From: Listeria goaensis | Lineage (GTDB): Bacteria; Bacillota; Bacilli; Lactobacillales; Listeriaceae | Length of the DNA stretch: 64,000 nt | Assembly: GCF_900186125.1 (NCBI RefSeq) | Contig: NZ_FYBQ01000003.1 | Coordinates: forward strand, 245,905-309,904 | Direction: 5' to 3' | Shown: positions 23,159 to 31,437 of the stretch, piece after piece | Layout of the letters: each line of letters begins with the position of its first letter | How positions within the stretch are numbered: position 1 is the first letter of the stretch | Notes under the pieces: model-generated | Database searches by the model: none | What the model saw: only the letters and a program-made list of their open reading frames with translations | Told to the model about the DNA's origin: nothing | Program-made: the position numbers and the translations under genes

Positions 23159-25531
23159 TTAACGGCGTTTTTTCTTCTTACTATTTTTAGGCTGGCCTTT
23201 TTTGGCCACACTCTCATAGAATGCTTTTTTCTTTTTCTTCTTCGGTTTCGTATACCAATCGCCGTCAGATTGCTTCTCCTCTTTATTCGAATGAGGCTTA
23301 CGCCGCTTCTGATTACGATTTCCTTTTTCTTTAAAAGCGCGGGTTTTATTTACCGGTTTTTGTTTTTGGAATTTCGCTTTGCCACCCTCTTTGCCCTCAC
23401 TAATTAATGTGAAGTCAATTTCGCGTGCGTCAACGTCGACTTTTGTTACTTCTACTTCGACCTCGTCCCCGATTCTGTAAACTAGCCCAGTACGCTCGCC
23501 AATCATGGCTAAAATGTTTTGGTGGAACTGGTAATAATCACCTTTCATCGCGCTCACATGGACTAAGCCTTCAATCGTGTTTTCCAGTTCAACAAATAAG
23601 CCAAAATTCGTAACCGAACTAATGATGCCGATAAATTTCTCGCCAACTTTGTCGACCATAAATTCTGTTTTCTTAAGCTCGTCTGTTTCACGTTCGGCTT
23701 CAATTGCGCGGCGCTCCATTTTAGAAGAATGATCCGCAATTTCAGGTAGCTCTTCTGCACGTTTTGCGAGCGTTTCTTCTGATACGTCACCATTTATGAA
23801 GTACTGCCGAATTAGGCGGTGGACCATTAAATCCGGGTAACGGCGAATGGGCGATGTGAAGTGCGTATAAAAATCGGTAGCAAGACCGAAGTGGCCTGCT
23901 GAAACCGTATCGTATTTCGCTTGCTGCATCGAGCGTAGCATCACCGTTGAAATGACCATTTCTTCTGGTTTGCCTTTCACCTCATCCAAAACTTGTTGCA
24001 ATGCCGCTGGATGGACTTGATTGGAGGTGCCTTTCACGACCAAGCCGAAATTCGTAATGAACTCAAAGAAACGCGCCAGCTTATCCTCTTTTGGATCTTC
24101 GTGGATACGATAAATGAACGGCACGTCCATCCAGTGGAAATGTTCCGCAACAGTTTCGTTTGCCGCCAACATAAATTCCTCAATCAGGCGTTCACCTGCC
24201 GACCTTTCTCGCAAGACAACCTTCTCTGGGTGCCCCTTTTCGTCCACAAAAACCCGCGCTTCTTTTGCATCAAAGTCAATGGCTCCTCGTGCTTCTCGCT
24301 TTTCGTGGAGATGTTTCGAGAGCGCAAACATGTCTTCTAGCATCGGTACAATATGCGCGTATTTTTCGCGCAGTTCGGCATCTTCATCCACTAAAATCGC
24401 ATTCACGTCCGTGTACGTCATCCGCTCCGTCGTTTTGATGATACTTTCAAAAATCTCATGGCTGACCACGTGCCCAGTTTCATCGATTTCCATTTCACAG
24501 CTCATCGTAAACCGGTCCACTTTCGGGTTTAAAGAACAAATCCCGTTTGATAGGCGGTGGGGCAACATCGGAATCACACGGTCTACTAAGTAAACACTCG
24601 TGGCCCTAAGAGCCGCTTCCTTATCAAGTTCAGAACCTTCCTTCACATAATGTGTGACGTCTGCAATATGCACGCCAAGTTTAAAGTTCCCATTTTCAAG
24701 TTTTGAAACAGTAACCGCGTCATCTAAATCCTTCGCATCGGCTCCATCAATTGTGATGATGACTTCATCGCGCAAGTCACGCCGCGAACCAATTTCATCA
24801 GGATTCACAACATCGTCTGCCGCATTCGCTTCTTTCATGACCGCGTCTGAAAAAGTCATTTCAATTCCATGTTTATGAATAATCGATAAAATATCAACGC
24901 CTGGATCGTTTTTATGCCCAATAATCATTTTCACAACACCACGCGCCCGGTTATGCGAATGTGCGTACTGCGTGAGCTCGACAATGACTTTATGTCCGTC
25001 AACCGGTTTTAAGCCATCCGCCAAGTCAACATGCACTTCACCAAATACACGTTTATCGTCCGGAATAACAATTCCGTCGCCAACTAAATCCTCCATGTAT
25101 GTACCAACTAATTGCGTTGTTTTTCGCTCCACAATTTTACTGATGGTACCTTCGGCCAAGTTGTCGCCTTTTCGTTTCGTAATGTTCGCGAGCACTAAGT
25201 CGCCATTCATTGCGTCATTGACTTCTGTCGGGGGGATAAAAATATCGTCCAAGTCTTTCTCTTCTGGTAAAACGAAACCAAATCCGCGTTCGTGCGCCCG
25301 GAAAGTCCCCTTAATATAATCCATCTTTTCAGGTAGCGCATACCGATTTTTTTTCGTCCGAATAATGTCCCCTTTATCTTCCAAGCGAACGAGCGCTTTC
25401 ACCATTTCTTTAAACGCATCTGCATCAGCTAAGCCTGTTGCCGCTTCTAAATCATCTAATGAAAAAGTTTGATCCTTTTGTGCGCGCAAAACGTCTAATA
25501 TGTGCGCCTCCATTTGATGTTCTTCCATCAT
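23159..25531 (-). CDS. rnr: Ribonuclease R
   Basis: The product has 790 residues from one of two adjacent ATG codons (25531/25528) with AAGGAGGG. It has an N-terminal winged helix (1-70), cold-shock domains (about 70-220), an RNB catalytic domain with DGADAKDLDDAV (262-273, catalytic Asp residues), an S1 domain (about 625-710) and a Lys-rich tail. It is a processive 3'-5' exoribonuclease that degrades structured RNA and works with tmRNA-SmpB. The secG-est-rnr-smpB order is a standard Firmicute cluster. Confidence 0.97.
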   Translation of the reverse strand: MMEEHQMEAHILDVLRAQKDQTFSLDDLEAATGLADADAFKEMVKALVRLEDKGDIIRTKKNRYALPEKMDYIKGTFRAHERGFGFVLPEEKDLDDIFIPPTEVNDAMNGDLVLANITKRKGDNLAEGTISKIVERKTTQLVGTYMEDLVGDGIVIPDDKRVFGEVHVDLADGLKPVDGHKVIVELTQYAHSHNRARGVVKMIIGHKNDPGVDILSIIHKHGIEMTFSDAVMKEANAADDVVNPDEIGSRRDLRDEVIITIDGADAKDLDDAVTVSKLENGNFKLGVHIADVTHYVKEGSELDKEAALRATSVYLVDRVIPMLPHRLSNGICSLNPKVDRFTMSCEMEIDETGHVVSHEIFESIIKTTERMTYTDVNAILVDEDAELREKYAHIVPMLEDMFALSKHLHEKREARGAIDFDAKEARVFVDEKGHPEKVVLRERSAGERLIEEFMLAANETVAEHFHWMDVPFIYRIHEDPKEDKLARFFEFITNFGLVVKGTSNQVHPAALQQVLDEVKGKPEEMVISTVMLRSMQQAKYDTVSAGHFGLATDFYTHFTSPIRRYPDLMVHRLIRQYFINGDVSEETLAKRAEELPEIADHSSKMERRAIEAERETDELKKTEFMVDKVGEKFIGIISSVTNFGLFVELENTIEGLVHVSAMKGDYYQFHQNILAMIGERTGLVYRIGDEVEVEVTKVDVDAREIDFTLISEGKEGGKAKFQKQKPVNKTRAFKEKGNRNQKRRKPHSNKEEKQSDGDWYTKPKKKKKKAFYESVAKKGQPKNSKKKKRR

Positions 25532-25548
25532 TCATCCCTCCTTACTAT

Positions 25549-26295
25549 TTATTCTTGCCAATCTAAACGGTCTAAAAAGTTTAAAATATCGTTTTGTAAC
25601 TCTTTTCGTTCCTTATCTATCGTAATGACGTGACCAGAATTTTCATACCACTTAAGCGATTTATCCGCAGATTCGACTGTATCATAAATCCACTGGGCAC
25701 CGTCCACGTCCACCATATCATCAAGTTTGCCTTGGACAACGAAAATCGGTGCATAAATCATATCGATTTCACTCGCCACCGCATTAATTTCGTCTTTCAA
25801 TTTGGCAATTTGACTCATCGATGCCCCTTCGTAATGCACCATTTCCGCATCAATTTCTTCTGGAGTCTTGCCCTCAAGCCGCTTATAATTCCGTACATAA
25901 TCCATATACCCCGAAATAATCGGCGATGAACTATCCATTTTCGTCGGCGCACTCATCGAAACAATCCCTTTCACAGGTTTTGAAAATCCGAGTTTTAAAG
26001 AAAATAATGCGCCTAGTGACAGCCCAGCAACCGCAATTTCCTTGTAGCCTAGTTCCTCTAAATGCGCATAAGCATCTAATACATCTTGCCACCAATCACT
26101 TGGTTCCGTCTGAAGCAACAAATCCGGCGACACGCCATGCCCTTTATATTGCGGCGCATAACACGTATAATGATGGTCTTGCAAAAACCGCCCCAACATT
26201 CGCACATCCGCCGAACTTCCCGTAAACCCATGAAGTAACAAAACCGCTCTTTTCCCTGTTTCAAATAAAAAAGGTTTTGGTGGTGTAAATTTCAT
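25549..26295 (-). CDS. Carboxylesterase (Est30-like alpha/beta hydrolase)
   Basis: The product has 248 residues from ATG 26295 behind GAGGAG; seven extra codons upstream have no ribosome site. LLLHGFTGSS forms the oxyanion loop, GLSLGA carries the nucleophilic Ser, VQGKLDDMVD the acid and NSGHVITID the catalytic His. Homologues between secG and rnr in Bacillus and Listeria hydrolyse short-chain esters. Confidence 0.92.
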   Translation of the reverse strand: MKFTPPKPFLFETGKRAVLLLHGFTGSSADVRMLGRFLQDHHYTCYAPQYKGHGVSPDLLLQTEPSDWWQDVLDAYAHLEELGYKEIAVAGLSLGALFSLKLGFSKPVKGIVSMSAPTKMDSSSPIISGYMDYVRNYKRLEGKTPEEIDAEMVHYEGASMSQIAKLKDEINAVASEIDMIYAPIFVVQGKLDDMVDVDGAQWIYDTVESADKSLKWYENSGHVITIDKERKELQNDILNFLDRLDWQE

Positions 26296-26486
26296 TTTAA
26301 AACGCTCCTCACGCAACTTTTGATTCTACTCTAGTGTACGTGAAATTACGGTTTCAAGCAATTAAAAAATTTTGTGAGGAGACTTGAAATGTATGGGATA
26401 TGTATTCGCAATATGAAGGGGGAAGTCGCTAAAAAAAGGAGGCGCTATATTAGACAGTTGCTGATATGTTGTATGAACCCAAACAA
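26296..26486. other. Non-coding stretch upstream of est
   Basis: No ORF with a ribosome site was found. It contains the est leader and an AT-rich stretch (26355-26480), and then the terminator-flanked element begins. Confidence 0.5.
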
Positions 26487-26769
26487 AAACCACCCACGGT
26501 TGTAGGTGGTTTCAGACTGATGACAAACGGCAATCTTCGTCGTTAAAGCCTCCGTTCCACTCCGCTTCGCCTAACTTCTCACATGGTCGGGCAAACTACG
26601 CCCTTCCTGTTTTCAGTCATCACGTACTCGAGTACGCTCCGGTGCGGTACTCGGCAATGCGTAAGAATCTCACCATTTGTCATCAGTCTGATTGTGCGTG
26701 GTACGTTTTGTTTGGCTTAAGTTTAGAGTTTTTCTACAAGCTGAAACCACCTACGGTTGTAGGTGGTTT
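26487..26769. repeat. Structured repeat element A, flanked by duplicated terminator hairpins
   Basis: A 231-nt core (26513-26743) lies between two near-identical hairpins (26487-26512 and 26744-26769; AAACCACC, loop GGTT). The core is closed by a 14-bp perfect stem (AGACTGATGACAAA, 26514-26527, with 26676-26689) and holds a second hairpin CGTAC-TCGA-GTACG (26623-26636). A shorter relative with compensatory changes lies at 49498-49710. The left hairpin ends in a T-run on the minus strand and would terminate secG transcripts after the whole element is transcribed. Confidence 0.85.
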
Positions 26770-26781
26770 ATCATCATGGGC

Positions 26782-27015
26782 TTAATTAATGAAAAAGCCT
26801 AATGCAATGAGTATTGCAAAGAAAATGATGGATAATACGATTGTTGCGCGGTGCAAATATAATTCAAGGCCACGTGCTTTTTGTTTGCCGAATAATTGCT
26901 CTGCTCCACCAGAAATGGCTCCTGAAAGGCCATTGCTTTTACCTGGTTGAAGAATAATTACGATAACGAGCAGTATAGACACAACAACTAGCGTAGCTGT
27001 TAAAAATGTACTCAT
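26782..27015 (-). CDS. secG: Preprotein translocase subunit SecG
   Basis: The product has 77 residues from ATG 27015 with TAGGAGG; the longer frame lacks a start signal. Two membrane helices (about 3-22 and 52-75) flank a cytosolic loop with GKSNGLSGAISGGAEQLFGKQKARG, the SecG hallmark. It is an accessory subunit of the SecYEG channel. Its transcript would run into repeat element A. Confidence 0.95.
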   Translation of the reverse strand: MSTFLTATLVVVSILLVIVIILQPGKSNGLSGAISGGAEQLFGKQKARGLELYLHRATIVLSIIFFAILIALGFFIN

Positions 27016-27106
27016 TCTTTTTCCTCCTAAAAACCGTCCATTTTGACTAAAGATAATCTTACCATAATACGGCGCGCCGTACAATAGATGTAGCTAAATT
27101 TGTTTG

Positions 27107-27886
27107 TTACAATTCTGTGAATGCCTCGCTTGATTTCGCTTCTAAAGCATCTAAAATTAGCCGTAAATTTTGAACAGGAACTTGTCCAGGCGCAGAAGCT
27201 TTTCCGATGCTTCCATACGTAATCGCTGAACCGAAAAAGCCGCCAGATAGGCGCGAAATGACGCCGAGCGTTCCCATTGAAATAGCAACAAACGGTTTTG
27301 TGGCTTCATTTTTCAGCGTATTCATCGCATCTAGTAGAACAAGTGCATCGGCTCCGTTTTCAGGCATGACGGCAATTTTTGTAATGTCAGCTTGTAAGGC
27401 TTCCATGCGCGCAAAACGAGCTAGGATTTCTGATCTTGGGGGCGTTTTTTCAAAGTCATGGCTACTCATTAGCACTTTCACATTTGACGCATGTGCATGA
27501 CTTACTAATTCTGCCACAGCGGTTTCATCATGAAATAGTTCCACATCGAGCAAGTCCACTTCGCCGGTACGCACCATCACACGGTTTAACTCGAAATAGA
27601 AATCGTCTTTCATTTCCAGTTCGCCGCCCTCTCCTTTTGTTCTAAAAGTAAAAAGAAGCGGTTTTGTTTTGATAAGAGGTCGAATTTCGCGGAGAGCCCA
27701 TTTGACCGTTTCAAGGTCATGCACCTTACCAAAATAGTCTGCGCGCCATTCAATGATATCCACGTCAAACTCATTAATAAGCGCCACTTCGCGTTTTAAA
27801 TCTGCAATCGTCTTCCCCATTAGAGAAACGCAAATTTTGGGCGTCCCTTCGCCAATTACAACATCATTTATTGTTACAAGGTTCAT
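27107..27886 (-). CDS. aroD: 3-dehydroquinate dehydratase, type I
   Basis: The product has 259 residues. The class I aldolase fold residues are visible: EWRAD (46-50), SSHDFEKTP with catalytic His143, ITKIAV with Schiff-base Lys170, and the SRLSGGFFGSAITYG and SAPGQ loops at the substrate site. It dehydrates 3-dehydroquinate to 3-dehydroshikimate in the shikimate pathway. It is followed upstream by the Nudix gene on the same strand. Confidence 0.95.
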   Translation of the reverse strand: MNLVTINDVVIGEGTPKICVSLMGKTIADLKREVALINEFDVDIIEWRADYFGKVHDLETVKWALREIRPLIKTKPLLFTFRTKGEGGELEMKDDFYFELNRVMVRTGEVDLLDVELFHDETAVAELVSHAHASNVKVLMSSHDFEKTPPRSEILARFARMEALQADITKIAVMPENGADALVLLDAMNTLKNEATKPFVAISMGTLGVISRLSGGFFGSAITYGSIGKASAPGQVPVQNLRLILDALEAKSSEAFTEL

Positions 27887-27898
27887 CGTGCATCCCCC

Positions 27899-28618
27899 TT
27901 AAAAGAAAATACTATGCGCATTCGCTTCCGAGCTAAAAAAGTATTTTCCATCTTCGCTTTGCTCAAGAAAAGGCAAAAGCTCAATATAATGATTAAATTC
28001 CTCAAAAGACGGCATCGCATCTTTCAAAGTACACCCCTGAAGAGCTTCATACAACTCCTCTGATGTAAAAAATTCAGGTAAAAAATCGCTGACCTTCGTG
28101 GAAAGAAGCATTTCCTGATTAATTTTATGAGTGGCATCACGCAAAATATCCAAATGATCAAACGCAAGCGGTAATTTGAATGCTTCGTCTACCGAAACGA
28201 GCGCCACGTTTGCCGCATCATCTAGAGCAGTTCGTTTTAAAAGGGCTTCTTTCGGAACAAAAGCATAATGTGCGCGCGTAATAATCCAACCGCGCGGGTC
28301 GCGTCCCGGTTTATCATAAACACCGAACGCCGTAAGTGGAATATCGGTTAAACCCGTTTCTTCTTCCAATTCGCGAATGCCCGCTTGATGCGCATCTTCA
28401 TTCGGATCAACAAATCCACCCGGGAACGCCCATTTTCCGCCTTCAATATTAGGCTTTCCTTCCGCATTCAAACGGCTTCTTTCAATTAAAAGCACATGCA
28501 ATTTGCTCTCCTGTACCGTAAAAAGTAAAATATCGCTCGTATAGCCGTCTGGCGTCCGAAATTTTTTTGCATCATAGGATTCCAGCGCCTCTTCTTGCTT
28601 CACAAAATTATCTGTCAT
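27899..28618 (-). CDS. Nudix hydrolase with C-terminal winged-helix-like domain (NrtR-like)
   Basis: The product has 239 residues from ATG 28618, nine bases from GAGG. The Nudix box GGFVDPNEDAHQAGIRELEEETGL (about 85-108) is complete, and the N-terminal part TPDGYTSDILLFTVQ matches the NrtR/ADP-ribose subfamily. The C-terminal 90 residues (PEFFTSEELYEALQG) resemble the DNA-binding half of NrtR regulators. It could be an ADP-ribose pyrophosphatase, a repressor of NAD genes or both; no NrtR operator was sought elsewhere. Confidence 0.8.
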   Translation of the reverse strand: MTDNFVKQEEALESYDAKKFRTPDGYTSDILLFTVQESKLHVLLIERSRLNAEGKPNIEGGKWAFPGGFVDPNEDAHQAGIRELEEETGLTDIPLTAFGVYDKPGRDPRGWIITRAHYAFVPKEALLKRTALDDAANVALVSVDEAFKLPLAFDHLDILRDATHKINQEMLLSTKVSDFLPEFFTSEELYEALQGCTLKDAMPSFEEFNHYIELLPFLEQSEDGKYFFSSEANAHSIFF

Positions 28619-28682
28619 TCCAATTGGCCTCATTTCTACATGAATTGTCCTATTCCTATAAAATCCATTTTAGCATGCCGTA

Positions 28683-28740
28683 CACAAAAAAAATACCCAT
28701 CTTTGCGAAGAAAAAAACGTCTTTTTCGCAAAAATGGGAA
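28683..28740 (-). terminator. rpmF terminator
   Basis: Minus-strand arms CCCAT...TTGCGAA and TTCGCAA...ATGGG pair, followed by TATTTTTTTT. It lies directly after the rpmF stop. Confidence 0.85.
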
Positions 28741-28743
28741 CTC

Positions 28744-28908
28744 TTATAAGACTTGCTTATTTTTATACGTACCGTCCGGCGCAATCCGGTGGGACATTTG
28801 ATATTCACCTGTCGTAGGATTCTTAGTCAAACCTGGTACGCTTAAACCTTTATGCGTCCGTCGTTTATTTTTCTTCGCTTTCGACGTTCTTCTAGCAGGT
28901 ACAGCCAC
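28744..28908 (-). CDS. rpmF: 50S ribosomal protein L32
   Basis: The product has 54 residues from GTG 28908, eight bases from AGGAGG; an in-frame ATG six bases upstream is too close to that site. The sequence AVPARRTSKAKKNKRRTHKG followed by LSVPGLTKNPTTGEYQMSHRI is diagnostic for L32. It lacks the CxxC pairs of zinc-binding L32 forms, so it is the zinc-independent type. Confidence 0.95.
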   Translation of the reverse strand: MAVPARRTSKAKKNKRRTHKGLSVPGLTKNPTTGEYQMSHRIAPDGTYKNKQVL

Positions 28909-28925
28909 ATTCATCACCTCCTAAA

Positions 28926-29480
28926 TTACAATTCATGCACATAAGACGCTATTTCTCGCCTTGCTTTCGCCTTTGGAACCTCAACAAATTTAGTTAAATG
29001 TAGCGTTCCAATGATTTTTTCGTCTGGTTTTATCCCTAACACCTCTTGAAACGTTGGGTTGAAAATGTACTTATTCGTTCGCCAAATCATGCCAATATTT
29101 TCTTCCCAACCGAGTAGTTGTAGATTTTGAATAAATGCACTTGTCGCCGCAATGGCTTCAAAGTCTTTCTTCGCATCACTCGTGATTTTTGACGTAATAA
29201 TGAGTGTTATTGGTGCTTTTCCAATCTTTTTAATCGTACTTTCGCGAATTTTATGGGCCTCTTCTGGTTTTTCACAAGTCGCCCGTACGACAGCCTCTAC
29301 ATATTTTTCCTTCTGCGCTGGACTTTCCACCACATAAACTTCCCACGGTTCAAGCTTGCTGTGGAACGGTGCAAAGGAAGCCGTTTCAATCAGACTGTGC
29401 ACAAATTGTTTTGAAATTGGTTCCTCAATTGCTTGCTTAATGGAACGGCGCGCACGAATGGTTTCCGCTACTTTCCCCAT
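28926..29480 (-). CDS. Nitroreductase family protein
   Basis: The product has 184 residues with AGGAGGG ahead of ATG 29480. The FMN-binding start ETIRARRSIKQAIEEPISKQFVHSLIETASFAPFHSKLEPWEVYVV, the helix AATSAFIQNLQLLGWEENIGMIWRT and the late LGIKPDEKIIGTLHLT match the small NAD(P)H nitroreductases. The natural substrate is unknown. It lies 11 nt downstream of isdG and may share its iron-controlled promoter. Confidence 0.88.
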   Translation of the reverse strand: MGKVAETIRARRSIKQAIEEPISKQFVHSLIETASFAPFHSKLEPWEVYVVESPAQKEKYVEAVVRATCEKPEEAHKIRESTIKKIGKAPITLIITSKITSDAKKDFEAIAATSAFIQNLQLLGWEENIGMIWRTNKYIFNPTFQEVLGIKPDEKIIGTLHLTKFVEVPKAKARREIASYVHEL

Positions 29481-29491
29481 ACCGAGCCCTC

Positions 29492-29857
29492 CTATTCTAC
29501 TTGAGCAGCTGGTTCTTGAATGTGGACAACTTCATATTGGACAACCTCATTACCTAAAATGCCTTTACGGTCACGTTTTTGTTCGCGCGAATCTTTTGTT
29601 CGACCATGCGTTTTTTTGAATGCATCACTTTTAACCCACGCTTTTTGCGCCGCTTCACTCACCCATTTACTTGTCACCACAACCTCTTCAAAATCGCTCT
29701 CTGGTAGATGCGTCTTCCACAATTCAAAACCTAAAAAGCCTTCTACTTCTGCAATATCTTTTGTTGGGTGTCCAGAACCATCAGCTCCAGTAAATTGCTT
29801 AATCACTTGATCCCCGTAGCCTTTTTCCACTTTAATTGTGTTAGTAACAATAATCAT
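29492..29857 (-). CDS. isdG: Heme-degrading monooxygenase IsdG
   Basis: The product has 121 residues from ATG 29857 with AGGAGG; the longer frame to 29923 overlaps the promoter. An ABM fold is visible: MIIVTNTIKVEKGYGDQVIKQF, the glycine-rich stretch, VEGFLGFELWKT, and VVTSKWVSEAAQKAWVKSDAFKKTHG with the heme-ligand His near the end. IsdG opens heme to free iron. A Fur box sits in its promoter, as expected for an iron-acquisition gene. Confidence 0.9.
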   Translation of the reverse strand: MIIVTNTIKVEKGYGDQVIKQFTGADGSGHPTKDIAEVEGFLGFELWKTHLPESDFEEVVVTSKWVSEAAQKAWVKSDAFKKTHGRTKDSREQKRDRKGILGNEVVQYEVVHIQEPAAQVE

Positions 29858-29894
29858 CCATTTTCCTCCTATAATTTGCCGATTCATTACTTCG

Positions 29895-29923
29895 ATTATA
29901 GTGATAATGATTCTCATTGTCAA
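29895..29923 (-). promoter_or_regulatory. isdG promoter
   Basis: On the minus strand TTGACA (29923-29918), exactly 17 bp, then TATAAT (29900-29895): a full consensus sigma-A promoter. Confidence 0.9.
29903..29921. promoter_or_regulatory. Fur box of isdG
   Basis: GATAATGATTCTCATTGTC matches the 19-bp Fur consensus GATAATGATAATCATTATC at 16 of 19 positions and fills the promoter spacer. Repression under iron-replete conditions follows. Confidence 0.9.
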
Positions 29924-30280
29924 TTATAGATTTTCAAAAACCCATTCTAAAAGCACCCGTGCATGGTTCTCCTCTTCACTTTTCGCCGCAAATAAAAAAG
30001 TCACATTTCCTTTTTCAAGTTCTTTTCTCACTTTGTCTAAAAAAGCCATCCGGAATTGGTTCCCTGAAAGCTCCGCCAAATAGCCTTCCTTAAACGCTTG
30101 AAAATCCATCTTCTGATGATGAAAGTCTGTCCGGATTTCATTTGACGGCGCCATATTTCTCGCCCACTCATCTAGTTTCGCCTTTTCCTTTGAAACCCCT
30201 CTCGGCCATAGTCGGTCAACTAAAATGCGGTAACCATCTTCTGTTTCCGCTGGTTCATAAAGCCGTTTTAATTTCAGCAT
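29924..30280 (-). CDS. DUF488 family protein (YeaO-like)
   Basis: The product has 118 residues from ATG 30280, eight bases from AAGGAG. The family core is clear: LKRLYEPAETEDGYRILVDRLWPRGVSKEKAKLDEWARNMAPSNEIRTDFHH, then FLFAAKSEEENHARVLLEW. The biochemical function is unknown. Its stop abuts the isdG -35. Confidence 0.88.
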   Translation of the reverse strand: MLKLKRLYEPAETEDGYRILVDRLWPRGVSKEKAKLDEWARNMAPSNEIRTDFHHQKMDFQAFKEGYLAELSGNQFRMAFLDKVRKELEKGNVTFLFAAKSEEENHARVLLEWVFENL

Positions 30281-30321
30281 AAAACCTGCTCCTTTTAAAC
30301 AAAAAAAGCTAGATGATTGCC

Positions 30322-30741
30322 TCACCTAGCTTGTTGTATATTTTCTCGTTGACACTCTCGCACGATGTCAAAGATGCTTGAAACATCTTCTTGAATTTCT
30401 TTATATTCACCCGTTTTGTAGTAATCAACGTAACCCTCTAAACCGCGTCCAATCACCGTAAACTGCGTTGGGTGTTTCGCTTTCTCTGTACAGTGAATCG
30501 CGTGACTCGATAATTTAGCTGCTTCTTGCTCGCTAAAATGAAAATTATGAACTAACGCCGCGACTAAGCTCGCCTGAATTTCACTTCCATCGGCATCCAT
30601 CTCAGAGCCAAGCATCGTAAGCATCCCAAATAAATAAGATGTCACAACTTTAGCTTCAAACGCATCATTTTTATCAAATTTAATAACCTCAGCAACCTTA
30701 CTTGCACAATTCCTCGCTGCTTCAAAAAAAGTTACTTCCAC
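30322..30741 (-). CDS. Uncharacterised cytosolic protein, possibly Imm48-like
   Basis: The product has 139 residues if it starts at GTG 30741 behind AAGGGAG; the longer frame to 30783 begins inside a -10 box. It is helical, with FFEAARNCASKVAEVIKFDKND, VVTSYLFGMLTMLGSEM and LSSHAIHCTEKAKHPTQFTVIGRGLEGYVDYY. It faintly recalls the Imm48 immunity family, but I am not sure. It has its own promoter. Confidence 0.6.
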   Translation of the reverse strand: MEVTFFEAARNCASKVAEVIKFDKNDAFEAKVVTSYLFGMLTMLGSEMDADGSEIQASLVAALVHNFHFSEQEAAKLSSHAIHCTEKAKHPTQFTVIGRGLEGYVDYYKTGEYKEIQEDVSSIFDIVRECQRENIQQAR

Positions 30742-30781
30742 TTTTGGCACTCCCTTATTAACTTGCTTTTGAAATATATCC

Positions 30782-30809
30782 ATTATAACACTTTATCAGC
30801 AGCTTTCAA
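30782..30809 (-). promoter_or_regulatory. Promoter of the Imm48-like gene
   Basis: On the minus strand TTGAAA (30809-30804), 16 bp, then TATAAT (30787-30782). Confidence 0.7.
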
Positions 30810-30895
30810 GAGTTAATTTTGCTCGATTCAAGATCATCAATTTAATATATCCATTGTGCAATCTCACAACGCTTCCAAATCTCCATCTTCTTGCC

Positions 30896-31423
30896 TCATT
30901 TCTTTAAATGATTCGATACAATCTTTCTTTTCTTTAATGGTTTCATAAAAACACCTGTACAAACTAAAAAAAACAATAAAAAGTCAAATATTAATGCCAT
31001 GATATATCCAAAATATAAGAATAAAAGGCTCACTATGATAGACATCACTATTATCGTAATTAAAACTATCCATTCTTTCTCACTTTGATTCTTGGCATCA
31101 TTCATAAGGTCTTTAATGCTATTATCAGAATAGCTCATTTCACGTTTACTGGTAATATCATAGTAATTTTTATAGTATACTCGAGCAACAAAAAAAGAGA
31201 GTACTAGAGTTAAAACGAGTAGTAGTAATTTCATAACTAGATTATCTTCATAATTATAAATGGAGCTAATATATTGACTACTATAAAGCACTATAAGAAA
31301 TAGAATCGTATAAACCCAGTAGTTGCGCTTCTTGTGAATTAATTTGACAAACTGTTTTTTTTCCTCATCAAAAAATATCGAATAAAGTTCTTTCTCACGA
31401 TATAGAAAAACAAAATGTTTCAT
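30896..31423 (-). CDS. Four-helix membrane protein, probable orphan LXG immunity protein
   Basis: The product has 175 residues from ATG 31423 with AAAGAGGAAG. A soluble N-terminus FVFLYREKELYSIFFDEEKKQFVKLIHKKR is followed by two helices (about 36-52, 58-78), a charged loop and two more (118-138, 142-162). It starts 15 nt after the stop of an eroded LXG toxin 3' end, the usual place for the cognate immunity gene. The toxin partner is not intact. Confidence 0.6.
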   Translation of the reverse strand: MKHFVFLYREKELYSIFFDEEKKQFVKLIHKKRNYWVYTILFLIVLYSSQYISSIYNYEDNLVMKLLLLVLTLVLSFFVARVYYKNYYDITSKREMSYSDNSIKDLMNDAKNQSEKEWIVLITIIVMSIIVSLLFLYFGYIMALIFDFLLFFLVCTGVFMKPLKKRKIVSNHLKK

Positions 31424-31437
31424 AGTACACTTCCTCT

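Noticed and set aside
26400..26480. Possible small ORF ahead of repeat element A
   Set aside because: AAAAAAGGAGG occurs near 26435, but the frame behind it is interrupted within a few codons.
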